Shown piece by piece: positions 46,854 through 56,479 of a stretch of DNA of 64,000 bases. Source of the DNA: Betaproteobacteria bacterium. GTDB taxonomy: Bacteria; Bdellovibrionota_B; Oligoflexia; Silvanigrellales; Silvanigrellaceae. Location: positions 105,760-169,759 of the forward strand of contig VGHE01000008.1 in NCBI GenBank assembly GCA_016868315.1. The letters are read 5' to 3'. The notes below the pieces were generated by a model, which did no database searches, was not told where the DNA came from, and was given only the letters and a program-made list of their open reading frames with translations. The position numbers and the translations under genes are program-made. Every line of letters starts with the position of its first letter. The first letter of the stretch is position 1.

Positions 46854-46886
46854 AAAAAGCCAGGCTCCAGCCTGGCTTTTTTTTTC
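46851..46886. terminator. Bidirectional rho-independent terminator
   Basis: Stem AGCCAGGC / GCCTGGCT with TCCA loop, flanked by A7 on the left and T9 on the right, so it works on both strands. It ends the ABC-F transcript and the convergent lysozyme-like lipoprotein transcript. Confidence 0.95.
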
Positions 46887-46911
46887 ACAAACGTCTTCTG
46901 AGCGATTTAAC

Positions 46912-47703
46912 TCAATACCTATCTTTAAACTGTTTGAACTTGCTCCACAGTGAAGAAGCACTGTGTGTGGGCTGTCCGTAGGGGCTGTGTGGCATCGATG
47001 CCCACTCAAAACGCACAGTGTAAGCAGCATTATTGAAGCTCGAAAAATCGGAGATGCGCTCCACGTCATCGTATCCACCACGCCACTTAATAAGCTGCAC
47101 TGCTGCTCGGTCTTGGCTTTCGGGAGAGAAGTCAGTGAGACCAACAACGCGGCGCACTTCATCCCAGGTCGTTGATTTAAACTGGTAACGGCCTGCGGCA
47201 TCGGAACAGTAGCCACCTGAACAAATCAGGCGGCGTGGATGTCCTGCGAAGCTATAGAACTTCACGTAGCTGAAAATGTAGTCGTATGAGTCGTCGGTAC
47301 CCTCGGCATAAGCAATTGTGTCGAGAAAGGCCTTCATGTTTGCAGAGAACAAACTCTTCAAGCTTGTCTTTTGGATATGGTCGCGGAACACGAATCCACG
47401 CGTGAATTCGCAGCCCGGGAGAGCCTCTTCGAGCACAATAATGAAATGCGCACCTGCGTAATCTGGAGCTGCCTTCAGAAGAATCTTCTGACCCGACTCC
47501 AGTGTGCATTTCTCGGAGCCAATCTGCAGTGAGCTTGAATCGACGGTCGACTTCTTAAAGAATGTGTCAGTGGAGCCAACGACAATGAAGTTCTCCGTGG
47601 TTTCATCGGTGGTCAAAAAATCCCAGGTCGCGTCGCCGGCCTGTCCACATGCAGTCGCCATCAACGCCATTACAACAAGTGCGAGTCTGTTATTAAAACA
47701 CAT
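46912..47703 (-). CDS. Lambda-endolysin-like lytic transglycosylase lipoprotein (GH104-type)
   Basis: About 263 residues. Lipoprotein signal (MATACG), a about 90-residue SH3-like/unknown region, then a domain that follows phage lambda R endolysin: MKAFLDTIAYAEGTDD with the catalytic Glu (about residue 134), GRYQFKSTTWDEVRR, LTDFSPESQDRAAVQLIK and the closing SSLWSKFKQFKD. Lambda R cleaves peptidoglycan to 1,6-anhydro ends. A lipid-anchored, chromosomal version suggests wall remodelling or attack on other cells' walls. The start is chosen from three in-frame ATGs by an AGGT at spacing five. Confidence 0.82.
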   Translation of the reverse strand: MCFNNRLALVVMALMATACGQAGDATWDFLTTDETTENFIVVGSTDTFFKKSTVDSSSLQIGSEKCTLESGQKILLKAAPDYAGAHFIIVLEEALPGCEFTRGFVFRDHIQKTSLKSLFSANMKAFLDTIAYAEGTDDSYDYIFSYVKFYSFAGHPRRLICSGGYCSDAAGRYQFKSTTWDEVRRVVGLTDFSPESQDRAAVQLIKWRGGYDDVERISDFSSFNNAAYTVRFEWASMPHSPYGQPTHSASSLWSKFKQFKDRY

Positions 47704-47827
47704 CTGCCACCTCATCCGCAAAGACCCCACCACGAAGCAGCAAAACCAGTGCCGCGGGTGAGATTCGAATTTGACAGGACATTTCTCCTGCCAGAGGTGA
47801 CCAAAGATTGTACAGTTACGAAATCTT

Positions 47828-48859
47828 TTACTTCCGACGGGAGGATTTTTCGAGGATTTGAAGTTCTCGAGCAGAGAATTCGGCCTCGCGTAAAACCCGG
47901 GCAGAAATCACTGCCTCACCCGCAAGACCCCACCCAAAATGCCTAAACATACGCGCTGCACGACCTGGAGGCGCAAGATGGCATCCAACACAACTGCCTT
48001 GCAGAGGGGTAACCTTTATAGGGTCAAGAAATTCATCTGCCGAAAATTCTTTCCCTCCGGCAGTGGGAGGTGTTCTCATTCCTACTGCACCGGGATCTGC
48101 GTCGGTCAGAGACTCGTGCATGACGCCCCTATCTAGTCGGTCTTTGATCCAGTTCTCATGGCCTGCAACAACCCGCGCAAAAGTCCAACGCTCTTGTCCT
48201 AGCCCAGAAATGAACAACGAAACATCATTCGGCGTGCCGTTCTTCCGCACTGAATCAAAGAAGCCTTGCGGATTTCGCCAGCGCACTGCCGTTGCTCCAT
48301 CCGACCATGACCTCCACAGAGCAATTGCTTTGGTAAAATCCTTGAATGAATAAGCAACATGAAGGGCAGCATCTGGAAAAAAGTTACCTCGGTCGTGTTG
48401 CAGCACAGGTTGAAGAACAAACCTTATTTCGCTGAATTTCCCGTCTTGCGCACAGCGATGAATTTCCTGCTTCGTGTTGTTCTCTTTGGCCTGACGCACG
48501 CGGCATGAATCAAGACGCATGGCAGCCACATGCCAGGCCTCTGGCTTGCACAGCTCGGGCGAAAACCCTCTCACTGCAACGAGAAACGCATCTGCATCAA
48601 TCAAAGCACGATCGGAGCCCGTGAGCCGTTTTGGCTGACCGCATCCGGGCGCATTCGGACTTTCTCCAAACAAGGCAGTCCAAATCCGTTCAAATTCTTT
48701 AACATCAAAAACCGCACGCGCACCGAAGGCGCGCACAACATTCGGAAGGAGGAGAACCGGTGCTGCGATTTGCTCCCGCTCAGCAGGCCTCGCAGCGTTC
48801 ACGCCAACAACAGGCGCCTGAAAAAGAACAAGAGTTGTGATTAGGCCTGTTGATGACAT
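47828..48859 (-). CDS. Exported protein with single CxxCH heme-type motif
   Basis: 343 residues. A weak N-terminal signal peptide is followed by an unrecognised domain rich in Arg and Trp. Near the C-terminus GSCVGCHLAPP carries Cys290, Cys293 and His294, the covalent heme c motif, with candidate axial ligands (Met/His in MFRHFGWG) downstream. It could be a monohaem cytochrome fused to an unknown domain. It starts 12 bases after the stop of the large lipoprotein gene, so the two products probably work together. Confidence 0.6.
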   Translation of the reverse strand: MSSTGLITTLVLFQAPVVGVNAARPAEREQIAAPVLLLPNVVRAFGARAVFDVKEFERIWTALFGESPNAPGCGQPKRLTGSDRALIDADAFLVAVRGFSPELCKPEAWHVAAMRLDSCRVRQAKENNTKQEIHRCAQDGKFSEIRFVLQPVLQHDRGNFFPDAALHVAYSFKDFTKAIALWRSWSDGATAVRWRNPQGFFDSVRKNGTPNDVSLFISGLGQERWTFARVVAGHENWIKDRLDRGVMHESLTDADPGAVGMRTPPTAGGKEFSADEFLDPIKVTPLQGSCVGCHLAPPGRAARMFRHFGWGLAGEAVISARVLREAEFSARELQILEKSSRRK

Positions 48860-48871
48860 GGCGCATCAAGC

Positions 48872-50605
48872 TCAACGCTTGGGTTGGGTGTCGAAAACGA
48901 TTCGCACCTGGAGCTGAGAAGCAACTTCATCGCAGTTGTTGTAGCGAGTGTTTTTTGCAAACGAGCATTGCACCAAGGTCTTGTCATTTGCCAGAAATTT
49001 CGCTGGGTCGGTGACGCGACCGGTGTTGAGCAGCGTTGGGTCAACCACCCACTTACACTCGGGCAGGGTTTCCGGAATCACTAGGTCAAGCTTGATGCCT
49101 GTGTCGCCCAAGCGAGTTGGTGGCGCGTAATCGCTGCGGAACAGCACATCCTCACGGAAGGTCGGTGCTGGGCTCAGAGCATTCAGCGGACCAGGTGGCA
49201 ACATGAGAGTCGGATTGATAACCGGATCGAGGGCAGCAGAGTTCGTAACGTGATTCGCGTCTGCGTGAAGAGCCGGCCGCTTGGTGAGGTTGAGTTCAGT
49301 TGTCTGCTTGCAGCCATTCTGGCCAGCACCACTGATGCAGTAGATGCTGTTTATTACGCTGCAAATGAGCGGGTCACTCTGGCGTCCGGCAACACAGTTA
49401 CCCGTGTAACCAATTTCATCGGCCTGCATGCAGGTGTATTGCATACAGTGGCCAATGATACCTTTGCGTGTATCGGAGATATACGCACCCCGAGGGTCGC
49501 CCTTCTCTCCCATCTTCTTCCACACGCGAGAATCCCAAACGTGATAACCTTCACGACCACCAACGAGGAACGCATAGCCGTTGAATTTGGTGTCGTAGTA
49601 GCTGCTCTTGAAATCACCCAAATTGGCGAAGCCTTCGGAGCGCTGCTGCTCAACTGTTGCTTTGTAAAGACGCTGTTGCAAGAAGTAGGTACGGTTCTGG
49701 TCAAATGACGTGCGCACCATGCACTTCAATTGCGCTGGCTTGGTTGAGGTCTGAGTCACAAAGGCAGGCGGCGTGCCGTTTCTGTCCCATTCGCAGTACT
49801 CTTCCTGATTCAACCATCCGCCAGGCAAAGGTTGACGATTATGGTTGATTGCCTTTCGACGATTTCCCGCACAACTCCACTGAGTCACAAAGCGTCCATC
49901 TGCAGAGGGAGCCTCAGCGGTTGTCGATGGCTTAACAACAACACCCCTATCGCCCTTAAAACCATGGCTGCCATCACGAACAGCGAAAGTCCGCAATCGC
50001 GCCTGTGCCTGGGCATCCAGTGGATCGCATTTGAACGCATACGACAGCCGATTTGCCGTCACAAAATAGCTATAAGGAGCTGACGCTGCATCTGGGGAGC
50101 GAGAAGGAAGCAACAACACTCCAGCATCGATGTCAGCGAAGCTCAGTTTTTTGCCATCGACTTCCACATAACCCCAATTGGCTTGCGCTTCATCTGCTGG
50201 GATCTGTAGTTCGTAGCCAGCATAACCTCCCATGCTGAACGGAACGGGGGTGTCTGTAGGTGTGAGCGGCCGAGGTGCATCAATGGCCGTCATAATCTGA
50301 AAACGAACTTTTGCACCCTTGGTTGTGATTGCATCGCCCGCAAACCCGAGAACATAGGGTGTCACTGCGGAGCCTGCACTGTTGCGCACACGCCAAACAA
50401 TCCGCAAGTCTCCGCCAGGCTCGCCGTTTGGCTGCTTGCAGCTCGTCAGGTGAGTCACCTCGAACTGCTGATCAAACTGCAGCTGTGTGAGCCCCTGGAC
50501 ACCTGCATTCGAATTGAAGTCGCGTGGCTTACAAGCACTCAATGAAACTCCCAGTGCAAGTAGCATTCCAGCACCGATCGCAACAGACAATCTCACAACA
50601 GACAT
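48872..50605 (-). CDS. Large lipoprotein of unknown function paired with CxxCH protein
   Basis: 577 residues from ATG with GGGAGG six bases upstream. Lipobox SLSACK. The mature protein has more than a dozen Cys, many spaced as in small ADYC-like repeats (HCMQYTCMQADEIGYTGNC), suggesting several disulfides outside the cytoplasm. No family recognised with confidence; the pattern is like predicted extracellular enzymes or adhesion proteins of predatory or saprophytic delta-type bacteria. Operon partner: the CxxCH protein gene. Confidence 0.65.
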   Translation of the reverse strand: MSVVRLSVAIGAGMLLALGVSLSACKPRDFNSNAGVQGLTQLQFDQQFEVTHLTSCKQPNGEPGGDLRIVWRVRNSAGSAVTPYVLGFAGDAITTKGAKVRFQIMTAIDAPRPLTPTDTPVPFSMGGYAGYELQIPADEAQANWGYVEVDGKKLSFADIDAGVLLLPSRSPDAASAPYSYFVTANRLSYAFKCDPLDAQAQARLRTFAVRDGSHGFKGDRGVVVKPSTTAEAPSADGRFVTQWSCAGNRRKAINHNRQPLPGGWLNQEEYCEWDRNGTPPAFVTQTSTKPAQLKCMVRTSFDQNRTYFLQQRLYKATVEQQRSEGFANLGDFKSSYYDTKFNGYAFLVGGREGYHVWDSRVWKKMGEKGDPRGAYISDTRKGIIGHCMQYTCMQADEIGYTGNCVAGRQSDPLICSVINSIYCISGAGQNGCKQTTELNLTKRPALHADANHVTNSAALDPVINPTLMLPPGPLNALSPAPTFREDVLFRSDYAPPTRLGDTGIKLDLVIPETLPECKWVVDPTLLNTGRVTDPAKFLANDKTLVQCSFAKNTRYNNCDEVASQLQVRIVFDTQPKR

Positions 50606-50843
50606 GAAGGCCTCCCTGCATAGTTCCAGTCCCCAAAAGACTAGCAAACCCTCGCGGAGACGCGATGTCATTGAAATGAACACCGGAAAGACTCAAATCA
50701 TTTTCATTTTTCAAGACTCCTAAGGTGGCAACACGCATGCCCCCGCATGTAGTTTGCCCAAGCACATGCGGCAATTGTCTGGAGCCGCACTCGGGTCGCT
50801 CCAAAACTTTTTATTCTGCCCAAGTATTCGTGTGAGGTTGCCC

Positions 50844-51443
50844 ATGAAAAATGTAGCCGTTCTGTCCGTCGATCACACAAAGGCTCGTTTCTACCTTCTC
50901 ACACCGGCAGAGCGTCCCAAGGAGCAGTGGAGTCCGATCCTGCATCCGCTCGATGAAATAATTAATGTGCACTGGCTCGAGCAGGAAAAAGAAAGTTTGA
51001 CGGGTGGGAATCGCCACTCGTATCATGCTGGTATGTGCGGCAATGCGAATACCAACCATGGTTTCGATGATCATCTGAGTTCACATAGAGTTGAAATCGA
51101 TAAACGATTTTCGCGCGAGATAACCAACCGGCTCAGAAACTTTTTAACAGAAAACCATGCTGAAAAGCTAATCATCGCTGCTGAGAGTAAAGTTCTTGGA
51201 CGCCTGCGCGAGCAGATGGGAGAAGAATTTAAAGCCAAGATGAGCGTGGAAGAAGTGAACACAAATCTGTGCAACCTGAAGCCCGTTCCACTTCATGAAC
51301 ATCTCGCAAAGCTTGAACTCCTTCCACCACGTCTGGCTCCTCTGAACCCTCAGCAGGAATCCTTCGCACGTGCTGGCCAGTGGCGAAGAAGAAGAGATCC
51401 CGGGGAGGGCAAGGAGCAGAGTGAGCTTGGAAGTCAGCATTAA
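50844..51443 (+). CDS. Host attachment protein family member (eRF1-like fold)
   Basis: 199 residues from ATG with GAGG upstream. The middle reads FSREITNRLRNFL, then EKLIIAAESKVLGRLREQM, then EVNTNLCNLKPVPLHEHLAKL, matching the host attachment protein / baeRF family (AtsE-like). Despite the name, these are probably ribosome- or RNA-related eRF1-like proteins. The C-terminal tail is charged and low-complexity. No signal peptide. Confidence 0.75.
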   Translation: MKNVAVLSVDHTKARFYLLTPAERPKEQWSPILHPLDEIINVHWLEQEKESLTGGNRHSYHAGMCGNANTNHGFDDHLSSHRVEIDKRFSREITNRLRNFLTENHAEKLIIAAESKVLGRLREQMGEEFKAKMSVEEVNTNLCNLKPVPLHEHLAKLELLPPRLAPLNPQQESFARAGQWRRRRDPGEGKEQSELGSQH

Positions 51444-51591
51444 AAACACTGTAATCACAGAGTATTAATAAAAAAGACAATCCACCGCGCCGCAGCAGAG
51501 TCGCCAAAAGCCAAATATTTCTCAACTCCTGCCGAAAATCAGCCGACACGCGCGTGTGTGTCCGCAGACCCGACGCGAGGAGTGAAAAGCA

Positions 51592-52206
51592 TTGGCGCGC
51601 AGCTTGAAAGATATTCTGCACACGATGGGTCATTTCATCAGATCCCCACAGCAGATTGGTGCTGTGGTGCCATCTTCTCGCTTTCTTGCGCGGCGTATGA
51701 TGGACACACTCGACCTACGGCGTACGCAAACAATTGTTGAGCTTGGTGCCGGCACGGGTGCAATCACCACTGAACTTCTCAATCGCACACCACCCGGCTC
51801 AAAAGTTATGATTATTGACGCCAACCCTGCGGCTGTCTCGATCTTGAAGCAACGCCTCGCTGGACGAGAAAATCTCCTCATCGTTGAAGGTGATGCGCGT
51901 GAACTGCAAACTATTCTCAAGCAGCACAATTTAGGCCGTGTTGATGCTGTGGTCTCGAGCCTGCCTTATGCCAGCCTGGGAGAGAGTATCACACGCAGCA
52001 TTCTTGCAGCTGCTGCAGAGAGCCTTGCTCCGGATGGTCATTTTGTAGCCTTCCAATACACGCCGCTCTTGCGCAGTACCCTTGAAACCTATTTTGAAAT
52101 CCAAAGCAGCAGTGTTGAACTGCGTAATTTTCCACCCGCGGTTGTTTACGGCTGTGTCAGTAGAAAAACAGCTCATTCGCCTACATCGCTCAAAGAGAGT
52201 GCCTGA
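51592..52206 (+). CDS. pmtA: PmtA-like phospholipid N-methyltransferase
   Basis: 204 residues from TTG with GAGGAG upstream; no better start in frame. N-terminal FIRSPQQIGAVVPSS and SAM-binding VELGAGTGAITTELL, then VVSSLPYASLG, are hallmarks of Rhodobacter-type PmtA, which methylates phosphatidylethanolamine to phosphatidylcholine at the membrane. The rRNA dimethyladenosine-transferase family shares the fold, but the N-terminal motif favours PmtA. Confidence 0.8.
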   Translation: MARSLKDILHTMGHFIRSPQQIGAVVPSSRFLARRMMDTLDLRRTQTIVELGAGTGAITTELLNRTPPGSKVMIIDANPAAVSILKQRLAGRENLLIVEGDARELQTILKQHNLGRVDAVVSSLPYASLGESITRSILAAAAESLAPDGHFVAFQYTPLLRSTLETYFEIQSSSVELRNFPPAVVYGCVSRKTAHSPTSLKESA

Positions 52207-52222
52207 AATGGAGAGACAGTTC

Positions 52223-53395
52223 ATGAATTCAAAGAAAAAAATCGCACTTGCCTCAGCACTTCTGGCATGGGTCGCAGCATCTGCTGGCTGCAAGCAGTCA
52301 AACTTTGCAAGCATTGACAACAATAACAGCCCAAAGAACTCCGCGGCCGCGAAAGTCGCTCAATCGCTCTCATGTGGCGATGAAAAACAAAAACTGGTGA
52401 GTCTCAAAAATCCTCAGACGAACGAACTGAGCTTTGCAAAATCTTGCACCTCGGAAGCATCGTCAACACGCACACCCGCCGACATTGTGTTTGTCATCGA
52501 TATCACGGGGAGCATGGAAGACAGTCTCAATGCAGTAAAGAACGGTGTTGAAAAATTTGCCCTGGGACTCCGCCAAGACAAAGGGTGGGATGCCCGCTTT
52601 GCCGCCGTGGGATACCGCGACAACATTGCTTCACAGGTGAACTTTACCGACGAGAAAAATTTAGCAACACAAATCAGCTCATGGAAAGCCATTGGCGGCA
52701 ACGATGCTCAAGAGGCTGGACAACTCGGTCTAGCAACAGCCGTCGAGATGTTCACCCGCGATCTCGCATCGAACCCCGCACGAGCCAGTGCCAGCAAGAA
52801 CATTCTTTTCATCGGCGATGCTATTTCATATGCTTTAAACAATGACCACTTCGATTTTTCCACGGCACAGCTCGAGCGTGTGTTCGCGAGTGTTCCGGCT
52901 GAATTAAAATCGAAGATGAAATTTTATCATTCAGCTGCAAAGGAAGTAGAGCAATGTTTGAAGCCTGCCTTGTTCGGCTGCGCTGAGCTCGGCAAATCTG
53001 CAAAATACGCAGCTTATGAGCAGATTACAGAGCTTGCGAAGAGACTTGCGCTCCCCGGGAGAGGATTCGACTTCCCGTTTACCGAGGATATTCTCCTGAA
53101 GGAATTCTTGGATGAGTTCACACCCGGACAAGCATGCACATTTAAAACTGCAAGCATCAAAGACTCCGCAGGTAAAGTGGTGGCAAGCGTGAAGGAAAGC
53201 GGAACCTTTGAATTACCTCGCAACCTGCAAGCTGACTCTCTCGGCATTGAAGTAGAGCGTTGTTGCGGCGGCGCACAGGCCAACAATGCATCTCCTGTGC
53301 CTGCACCTTCCCGAGACGTTAGAATCATGCCTGTGGGAACAGCGGCAGTGGACTGCAAATCGAACAAACGCAGCTTCACCCTTAAGCTCAAATAA
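52223..53395 (+). CDS. von Willebrand factor A domain lipoprotein
   Basis: 390 residues from ATG with GGAGA eight bases upstream. Lipobox SAGCK. The vWA domain starts IVFVIDITGSMEDS, a MIDAS-like DxTxS, followed by GGNDAQEAG; it probably binds a metal and a protein or glycan ligand at the surface. Several Cys in the C-terminal part. Starts 16 bases after the PmtA stop, likely co-transcribed. Confidence 0.85.
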   Translation: MNSKKKIALASALLAWVAASAGCKQSNFASIDNNNSPKNSAAAKVAQSLSCGDEKQKLVSLKNPQTNELSFAKSCTSEASSTRTPADIVFVIDITGSMEDSLNAVKNGVEKFALGLRQDKGWDARFAAVGYRDNIASQVNFTDEKNLATQISSWKAIGGNDAQEAGQLGLATAVEMFTRDLASNPARASASKNILFIGDAISYALNNDHFDFSTAQLERVFASVPAELKSKMKFYHSAAKEVEQCLKPALFGCAELGKSAKYAAYEQITELAKRLALPGRGFDFPFTEDILLKEFLDEFTPGQACTFKTASIKDSAGKVVASVKESGTFELPRNLQADSLGIEVERCCGGAQANNASPVPAPSRDVRIMPVGTAAVDCKSNKRSFTLKLK

Positions 53396-53551
53396 TTTGA
53401 ATAATATTGGCATTTTGAGAAAACTGCGCACAATCGCAAGCGCAGTAAAAACCATTGAACCCAAACCGTTCCGCAGCTACAAGCGAGCTTTATTCCAGAA
53501 CAGCTCGCGCCCCCTTAGGCCGAGCCTGTTTTTCGCAAAAAGGCTCTCGCA

Positions 53552-54478
53552 ATGCACGCATCCAAGACTTTCATGTTTATACACGTTCTTCTTGCGACTC
53601 TTATAATGAGCACGCAGACTCGAAAAGCTGTGGCTGCATCGCACGCCCTCACTGCCGAAGAATTCATGAAAGTCCGTTGCCACCCAGATGGGTCGCCTGC
53701 CTATACCGAATGGACAGGCTCGGTCACAACTTCAGGCGTAGGAGCCGAGAGAGCGAGAACACTTTTCAAGATCGTTGGCTTCAATGTGGCGCGCTGTTAC
53801 CGCGACGCAGCGGGGCGCTGGATGGTGTCATCGCGCGAGCTGACCTACTATCTCGATCCTGTTTCGGGCGAAGTTTTGTACACCTGGAAAAATCCCTGGA
53901 CGAATGAGAGTGTGCCTGTCGTGCATATTGCAAACGATCTTGTGCAGCAACCGATTCCGGCTGAGATGATGATTCCTGTAGAGAGCTTGGGAGCAACTTC
54001 AATCATCAGAATTGATGTTCCATTGAGCTATCCAAACCCACTCGCTGGTGATGCACGTTTTTATGAATATTCTCCGGAGAGCTACTACAAAGCACATGAG
54101 TCGTTCAGTTATGTTGTTGCCACTGAAGACCTGCAGAGGATCAACTCAATTGGTACAGTTGACAACGTCCAGGTGAGTTGGACGCGTCTTTCACCCTGGA
54201 TGCCCTGGATGAAAATGAAAGGCGCAACAGGTGCAGTTGTATTTAATGCACTGGTGCGCAAAGTGAGGAACTTCTCCGATTTGCCAGAACTCATTCGCAA
54301 TGAAGTGAGCGAACATCTTCCGCTTTACCAGGATGCTCCGCGCTGTATTGTTGCGGGGCGCACGAATGTTTCGAGCTGGACTTATTTCAAAGACAACTTT
54401 GCTTCTTACCAGGCAGGCCTGCGTTTCCCGCGGCCGGCTCCACTGAGTCTCGCGGAACAGGAATGCCACTCACACTGA
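53552..54478 (+). CDS. DUF1838 exported protein
   Basis: 308 residues with a signal peptide (HVLLATLIMSTQTRKAVAAS). The mature part has TLFKIVGFNVARCY, SSRELTYYLDPVSGEVL and HIANDLV, the DUF1838 pattern. Function unknown; often found as periplasmic or secreted single-domain proteins. No strong ribosome site was found, so the start is approximate. Confidence 0.8.
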   Translation: MHASKTFMFIHVLLATLIMSTQTRKAVAASHALTAEEFMKVRCHPDGSPAYTEWTGSVTTSGVGAERARTLFKIVGFNVARCYRDAAGRWMVSSRELTYYLDPVSGEVLYTWKNPWTNESVPVVHIANDLVQQPIPAEMMIPVESLGATSIIRIDVPLSYPNPLAGDARFYEYSPESYYKAHESFSYVVATEDLQRINSIGTVDNVQVSWTRLSPWMPWMKMKGATGAVVFNALVRKVRNFSDLPELIRNEVSEHLPLYQDAPRCIVAGRTNVSSWTYFKDNFASYQAGLRFPRPAPLSLAEQECHSH

Positions 54479-54535
54479 AATGCTCCGATAGCCACGTGTT
54501 AGAAGCAGAGCCGAGTGGAGTGCAGCGATTCTTCG

Positions 54536-55489
54536 TTAACTCTTTCTGCTCTTCCACCAGTCGCGGCTGCGTCCGCCTAGACTGCGTCCGAAATGTTCTT
54601 CAAGAGTTGTGATGGCCTGCCAGAGAGCTTCAAGTTGAATTTGTGCCACACCGCTGTCTGAAAACTTCTGTGCCATTAGAACGAAATCTTCAGTTGCTAA
54701 GTTGACCGCAGCACCAGGTGCAAAAGGGCATCCTCCCAAGCCGCCGATTTAGGTGTCATAGATTCGCACACCTGCCGAATATGCCGAAACAACGTTAGCT
54801 AGAGCCATGCCTTGGGTGTCATGGAAATGAGCTGCGAGGCGCTGCGAACCGTATTTATCGGCAAGTGCTGAGAACAATGCATGCACCTGAAGCGGATGCG
54901 CATGGCCAACGGTGTCAGCGAGAGCCACTTCGTCGACGTTGCTCTTGTTCAGAAAGCAAGATGCAAATTCAAAAACCCGTTCCTGCTTCATTTGTCCTTC
55001 GAACGGACAGACCCAAGCTGTGGCAATATCAACGCGGACAAACATTTTGTGAGCCTTGGCTTCCTCCACCAAACTCAACGCCTGTTGCAGGCCATCCTGT
55101 GCACCGAAGCCAGAATTCTTGAGTGAAAGTGTGTCGGAAGGAAACGCGACAACCCAAACGCCATCAACTCCTGCAGCGCGGGCACGCTGAAGACCTTTAG
55201 AATTAAAGACCACACCTGTGAGTCGGGTTTGCGCGCGCACCGGATGCTGCGCAAGGCTCTGAGCGAGAGCATCCGTGTCCGCAAGTTGCGGAATAGCCTT
55301 CACGAAACTACCGATTTCGATGTTCCTCACGCCCGCAGACATCAGGCCAATAACGAGATCGCGTTTAACGGCCGGGCTAAGAGTTTGTGTTTCGCTTTGA
55401 AGGCCGTCACGAAGGCCAACCTCACACAGCTGGAGCGGAGCGTTGGTATTAAAATTTTCACGGCGCACGATTTGGGTGAGTGGTGACAT
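54536..55489 (-). pseudogene. HMG-CoA lyase-family gene interrupted by an in-frame TAA
   Basis: The frame from ATG at 55489 (TAGGAG upstream) reads as an HMG-CoA lyase-like TIM barrel: LCEVGLRDGLQSE (usual EVGPRDGLQNE), DTVGHA, AHFHDTQGMALANV, YDT. A TAA stop then lies at 54751-54749 and the same frame goes on with IGGLGGCPFAPGAA, the segment carrying the catalytic Cys, to 54536. With the stop removed the chain is 317 residues, normal for the family. The stop stands where most members have Ser, so a single TCA to TAA change explains it. TAA excludes selenocysteine or pyrrolysine. The truncated product would lack the catalytic Cys. Confidence 0.85.
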
Positions 55490-55754
55490 AAGACGACTCC
55501 TACCGCGCACAATGCCTGCATCCACCGGGAGTCGTAACCCGCCAGACCCTGAAGAACCGCTTCAGAAAGTTCTCCCACACGCGGTGGACGAGAGAACACT
55601 CAACAAACAACAACCAACAACCCACAAGCATTAAATCGGATTGTTGGGGAAATTACTGAGATTAAATGTGAAAACAAAAACACTTCAATATTTACGAGTT
55701 TTTAAGCAAAAATAATCGATACTCCGGAATGCCGCTACCGCCTGCAGAAACAGC

Positions 55755-56396
55755 TTAAGTCACACTCCTTGCTTTCATCCCTGCATGCACCTGAGCGGCC
55801 TGCTGCATGCTCACAACCTCACCCCAATGGCTCTGGATATCCAGCAAATGAATTCGGTTCAGTTCGGCGACCCGATCAGCGACACACTCTTGAACAACAA
55901 ACGGCCTAATTCCATGCTGTAAAGCATCGATTACGGTGGCACGGATAGCTCCACTTGTGGTGAAACCCACAACAAAGACAGTGTCACACCCAGAAAGCAT
56001 CAGCTTGTGTGCAAGAGCAGTGCCATGAAAGGCACTCGAGCTGTGTTTCACGATTTCGACCGACTCATGCAAAACTGAATTTTCTTCACTTAAATCCGGC
56101 GAAATTACGGCATCCGCAAACTGCGACCAGCTCGAGCTCGGTTTCAACTCACGCAACGCCGGCATCTTCTCCAGAAGGAGTCCACCCTCCGCACCATGAA
56201 TACCACCAAACTCCATTCTGATGAAAAAAATCGGATGACCCTCTCTGCGCACGAAATTCACAACAGAGTTGATGGAATCGAGACTCGCTACAGCGCCCGG
56301 AAAGAACAGCGGCGAGCGCGGATCTGTATAGGCTTTAACAACATCGATCACGAGTAGCGCAGGTTTGTTCCCGGGCTGCAGCCGCACTTCACTCAT
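55755..56396 (-). CDS. Isochorismatase-fold hydrolase-like protein lacking the usual Cys
   Basis: 213 residues from ATG with GGGAG seven bases upstream. Fold markers: LLVIDVVKAYTDPRS with catalytic-type Asp, a Lys in VKHSSSAFHGTAL, and GFTTSGAIRATVIDAL. In N-carbamoylsarcosine-hydrolase-type members the last motif is TSGCVRATVVDA with the nucleophile Cys; here it is Ala (codon GCT). True isochorismatases also lack the Cys, but the rest of the motif is of the amidase type. It may be a non-hydrolysing homologue. Confidence 0.75.
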   Translation of the reverse strand: MSEVRLQPGNKPALLVIDVVKAYTDPRSPLFFPGAVASLDSINSVVNFVRREGHPIFFIRMEFGGIHGAEGGLLLEKMPALRELKPSSSWSQFADAVISPDLSEENSVLHESVEIVKHSSSAFHGTALAHKLMLSGCDTVFVVGFTTSGAIRATVIDALQHGIRPFVVQECVADRVAELNRIHLLDIQSHWGEVVSMQQAAQVHAGMKARSVT

Positions 56397-56479
56397 GGTG
56401 TTTCTCCCTTGGTTCATTTACCCTATCATACATGCTCTTCGGAAATCGGTTCATTTTTTACAGTCGCGAGGATCACTCC

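Noticed and set aside
54749-54751. Selenocysteine or pyrrolysine recoding at the HMG-CoA lyase stop
   Set aside because: The codon is TAA; recoding to these residues uses TGA or TAG, and no SECIS-like element is needed to explain a simple Ser-to-stop change.
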